Shown piece by piece: positions 13,336 through 14,515 of a DNA stretch of 14,515 nucleotides. This DNA comes from DATAQC01 sp046263055 (GTDB taxonomy: Bacteria; Actinomycetota; Acidimicrobiia; Acidimicrobiales; AC-14), in NCBI GenBank assembly GCA_046263055.1, contig JBHELO010000036.1, positions 1 through 14,515 on the forward strand, read 5' to 3'. The number at the start of each line of letters is the position of its first letter. Position 1 is the stretch's first letter. The position numbers were made by a program, and so were the translations under genes. The notes under the pieces were generated by a model, which made no database searches, was not told the origin of the DNA, and saw only the letters and a list, made by a program, of their open reading frames with translations.

Positions 13336-14079
13336 TCAGTGCCCCATGCCGAGCCCACCGTCCACCGCCACGATGGCCCCGGTGACGTAGGCGGCGGCGT
13401 CCGAGCACAGGAAGGCCACGACGGCAGCCACCTCCTCGGGAGTGCCGAAGCGACCGAGGGGCACCTGACCCACCATGGCCGCCCGCTGGTCGATGGTCAG
13501 CACGTCGGTCATGGCCGTGGTGATGGGCCCGGGCGCCACCACGTTGGCGGTGACGTTGCGACTACCGAGCTCGCGGGCCACGGCCCGGGTCAGGCCCACC
13601 AGCCCCGCCTTGGCCGCCGCGTAGTTGGCCTGGCCACCGGCCCCCGACTGGCCCACCACCGACCCGACGGTGACGATGCGCCCGAAGCGGGCCCGCAGCA
13701 TGCCCGGCGCCGCCCGGCGCACGGCATGGAAGGCGCCGTCCAGGTTCGTGCGCAGCACGTCGCGCCAGGCGTCGTCGCCCATGCGCAGGAGGAGGCCGTC
13801 GCGAGCGATGCCGGCGTTGGCCACCAGCACCTCCACCTTGCCGAACGTCTCCTCGACCTGGCCGAAGAGGGCGTCCACCGCCGCCGGGTCCCCCACGTCG
13901 GCCCGAACCGCCAGGGCGTCGCCCCCGGCCGCCTCCACCGCCGCCCGGGTCTCGGCCGCCCCCTCCTCGTCGGCGCCGTAGCAGACCGCCACTCGGTGCC
14001 CGGCGGCGGCCAGAGCCACGGCACAGGCCCGCCCGATGCCCCGGGACGCGCCGGTGACGAGGGCGACCCTCCCCCCCAT
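13336..14079 (-). CDS. fabG: 3-oxoacyl-ACP reductase
   Basis: A 247-residue NADPH-dependent short-chain dehydrogenase that reduces 3-oxoacyl-ACP to the 3-hydroxy form. The cofactor loop is TGASRGIGRA (10-19), followed by ADVGDP at 60-65 and NAG at 88-90. The catalytic tetrad is Asn112, Ser140, Tyr153 and Lys157 (NYAAAKAGLVGLTRA), and the C-terminal YVTGAIVAVDGGLGM block is typical of FabG. Length is normal. It lies 37 bases downstream of fabH and in the same direction. Short-chain dehydrogenases are many, but the context in a FAS-II cluster makes FabG (MabA-type) the best call. Confidence 0.93.
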   Translation of the reverse strand: MGGRVALVTGASRGIGRACAVALAAAGHRVAVCYGADEEGAAETRAAVEAAGGDALAVRADVGDPAAVDALFGQVEETFGKVEVLVANAGIARDGLLLRMGDDAWRDVLRTNLDGAFHAVRRAAPGMLRARFGRIVTVGSVVGQSGAGGQANYAAAKAGLVGLTRAVARELGSRNVTANVVAPGPITTAMTDVLTIDQRAAMVGQVPLGRFGTPEEVAAVVAFLCSDAAAYVTGAIVAVDGGLGMGH

Positions 14080-14116
14080 CAGCGCTGTGATCCGGCCGGC
14101 CGGCGGTCGGGCCCGC

Positions 14117-14515
14117 CTACCACCGCAGAAGGGCGCTGGCCCACGACATCCCCGCCCCGAAGCCCGAGAGCAGGACCAGGTCTCCCCGGCACAGCCGGCC
14201 GGCGTCGGCCGCCTCGGCCAGGGCGATGGGGATGGAGGCGGCCGACGTGTTGCCGTAGCGGTCGATGTTGACGAAGGTGCGGCTGGCCGGGATCCCCAGG
14301 CGGGAGGCGGCGGCGTCGATGATCCGGGCGTTGGCCTGGTGGGGGACGAACAGGTCGACGTCGGCCGCCACCATGCCCGCCTGGCCGAGGGTGGCCCCCG
14401 CCGACTCCACGATCGTGCGCACCGCCCGGCGGAACACCTCCTGGCCCTCCATCTTCAGCCAGTGGAAGCCACCGGCGACAGTGGCCGCGGTGGTGGGCAT
14501 GCGGCTGCCGCCGGC
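14117..14515 (-). CDS. fabH: 3-oxoacyl-ACP synthase III, C-terminal part (cut by window end)
   Basis: The last 132 residues of a KAS III enzyme, which starts fatty acid chains by joining an acyl-CoA to malonyl-ACP. Visible are the catalytic His in DLFVPHQANARIIDAAASRL and the catalytic Asn in NIDRYGNTSAASIPIALAEA, plus the closing GDLVLLSGFGAGMSWASALL strand. The active-site Cys lies beyond the window. The frame stays open to base 14515 (AGGSRMPTT, matching the PAGGSR segment of FabH), so the ATG at 14500 is internal. It is the first FAS-II gene visible in this unit; genes upstream cannot be seen. Confidence 0.93.
   Translation of the reverse strand, partial: AGGSRMPTTAATVAGGFHWLKMEGQEVFRRAVRTIVESAGATLGQAGMVAADVDLFVPHQANARIIDAAASRLGIPASRTFVNIDRYGNTSAASIPIALAEAADAGRLCRGDLVLLSGFGAGMSWASALLRW

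Noticed and set aside
1..14515. Search by eye for CRISPR arrays, toxin-antitoxin pairs, phage structural genes or rRNA
   Set aside because: No regular spaced repeats, no toxin-like gene pair, and no phage or rRNA signature beyond the integrase and transposase remnants.

Overview
This window is very GC-rich DNA with strong third-position GC. Genes are tightly packed, many start with GTG, and several neighbours overlap by four bases (GTGA or ATGA). Together with an InhA-type enoyl reductase and an AccD6-type carboxyltransferase in a type II fatty acid synthesis (FAS-II) cluster, this points to an actinobacterium, possibly of the Acidimicrobiia. That placement is inference; no phylogenetic marker is in view.

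Bases 1-596 are a graveyard of mobile DNA. A broken ISL3-type transposase lies on the minus strand, with a 17-bp tandem duplication and a second frame break. The last part of a tyrosine integrase lies on the plus strand and runs into the 3' end of a tRNA-Val(UAC) gene. Bases 726-3464 hold housekeeping genes: a DUF3467 protein, a divergent RpoD-like sigma factor, and a convergent inositol-monophosphatase/Nudix pair. Bases 3628-5934 are a probable membrane-organisation operon: a soluble NfeD-type OB-fold protein, a flotillin, and an acidic protein of unknown function. A tRNA-Leu(CAA) gene and 325 bp without a gene follow.

Bases 6377-8874 form a two-gene unit for envelope glycan or glycolipid work. 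The first protein is an MGDG-synthase/UgtP-like glycosyltransferase with a membrane segment and a C-terminal domain that resembles a catalytically dead NodB deacetylase. The second is a NodB deacetylase with all its active-site motifs. Two very small cysteine-bearing genes lie tail to tail at 8964-9388; the minus-strand one appears frameshifted.

Bases 9415-14515 are a minus-strand FAS-II cluster, transcribed in the order fabH (cut by the window end), fabG, acpP, fabF, accD6-like, inhA/fabI-like. The last four are translationally coupled by four-base overlaps. Together they would supply malonyl units (AccD6), start chains (FabH), and condense, reduce and complete the elongation cycle (FabF, FabG, InhA) on the carrier AcpP. 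A dehydratase and FabD are not in the window.

The most unusual items are the glycosyltransferase/pseudo-deacetylase fusion beside an active deacetylase, the frameshifted cysteine-rich mini-protein, and an InhA homologue with a shortened substrate loop. I see no CRISPR array, defence system or intact mobile element.
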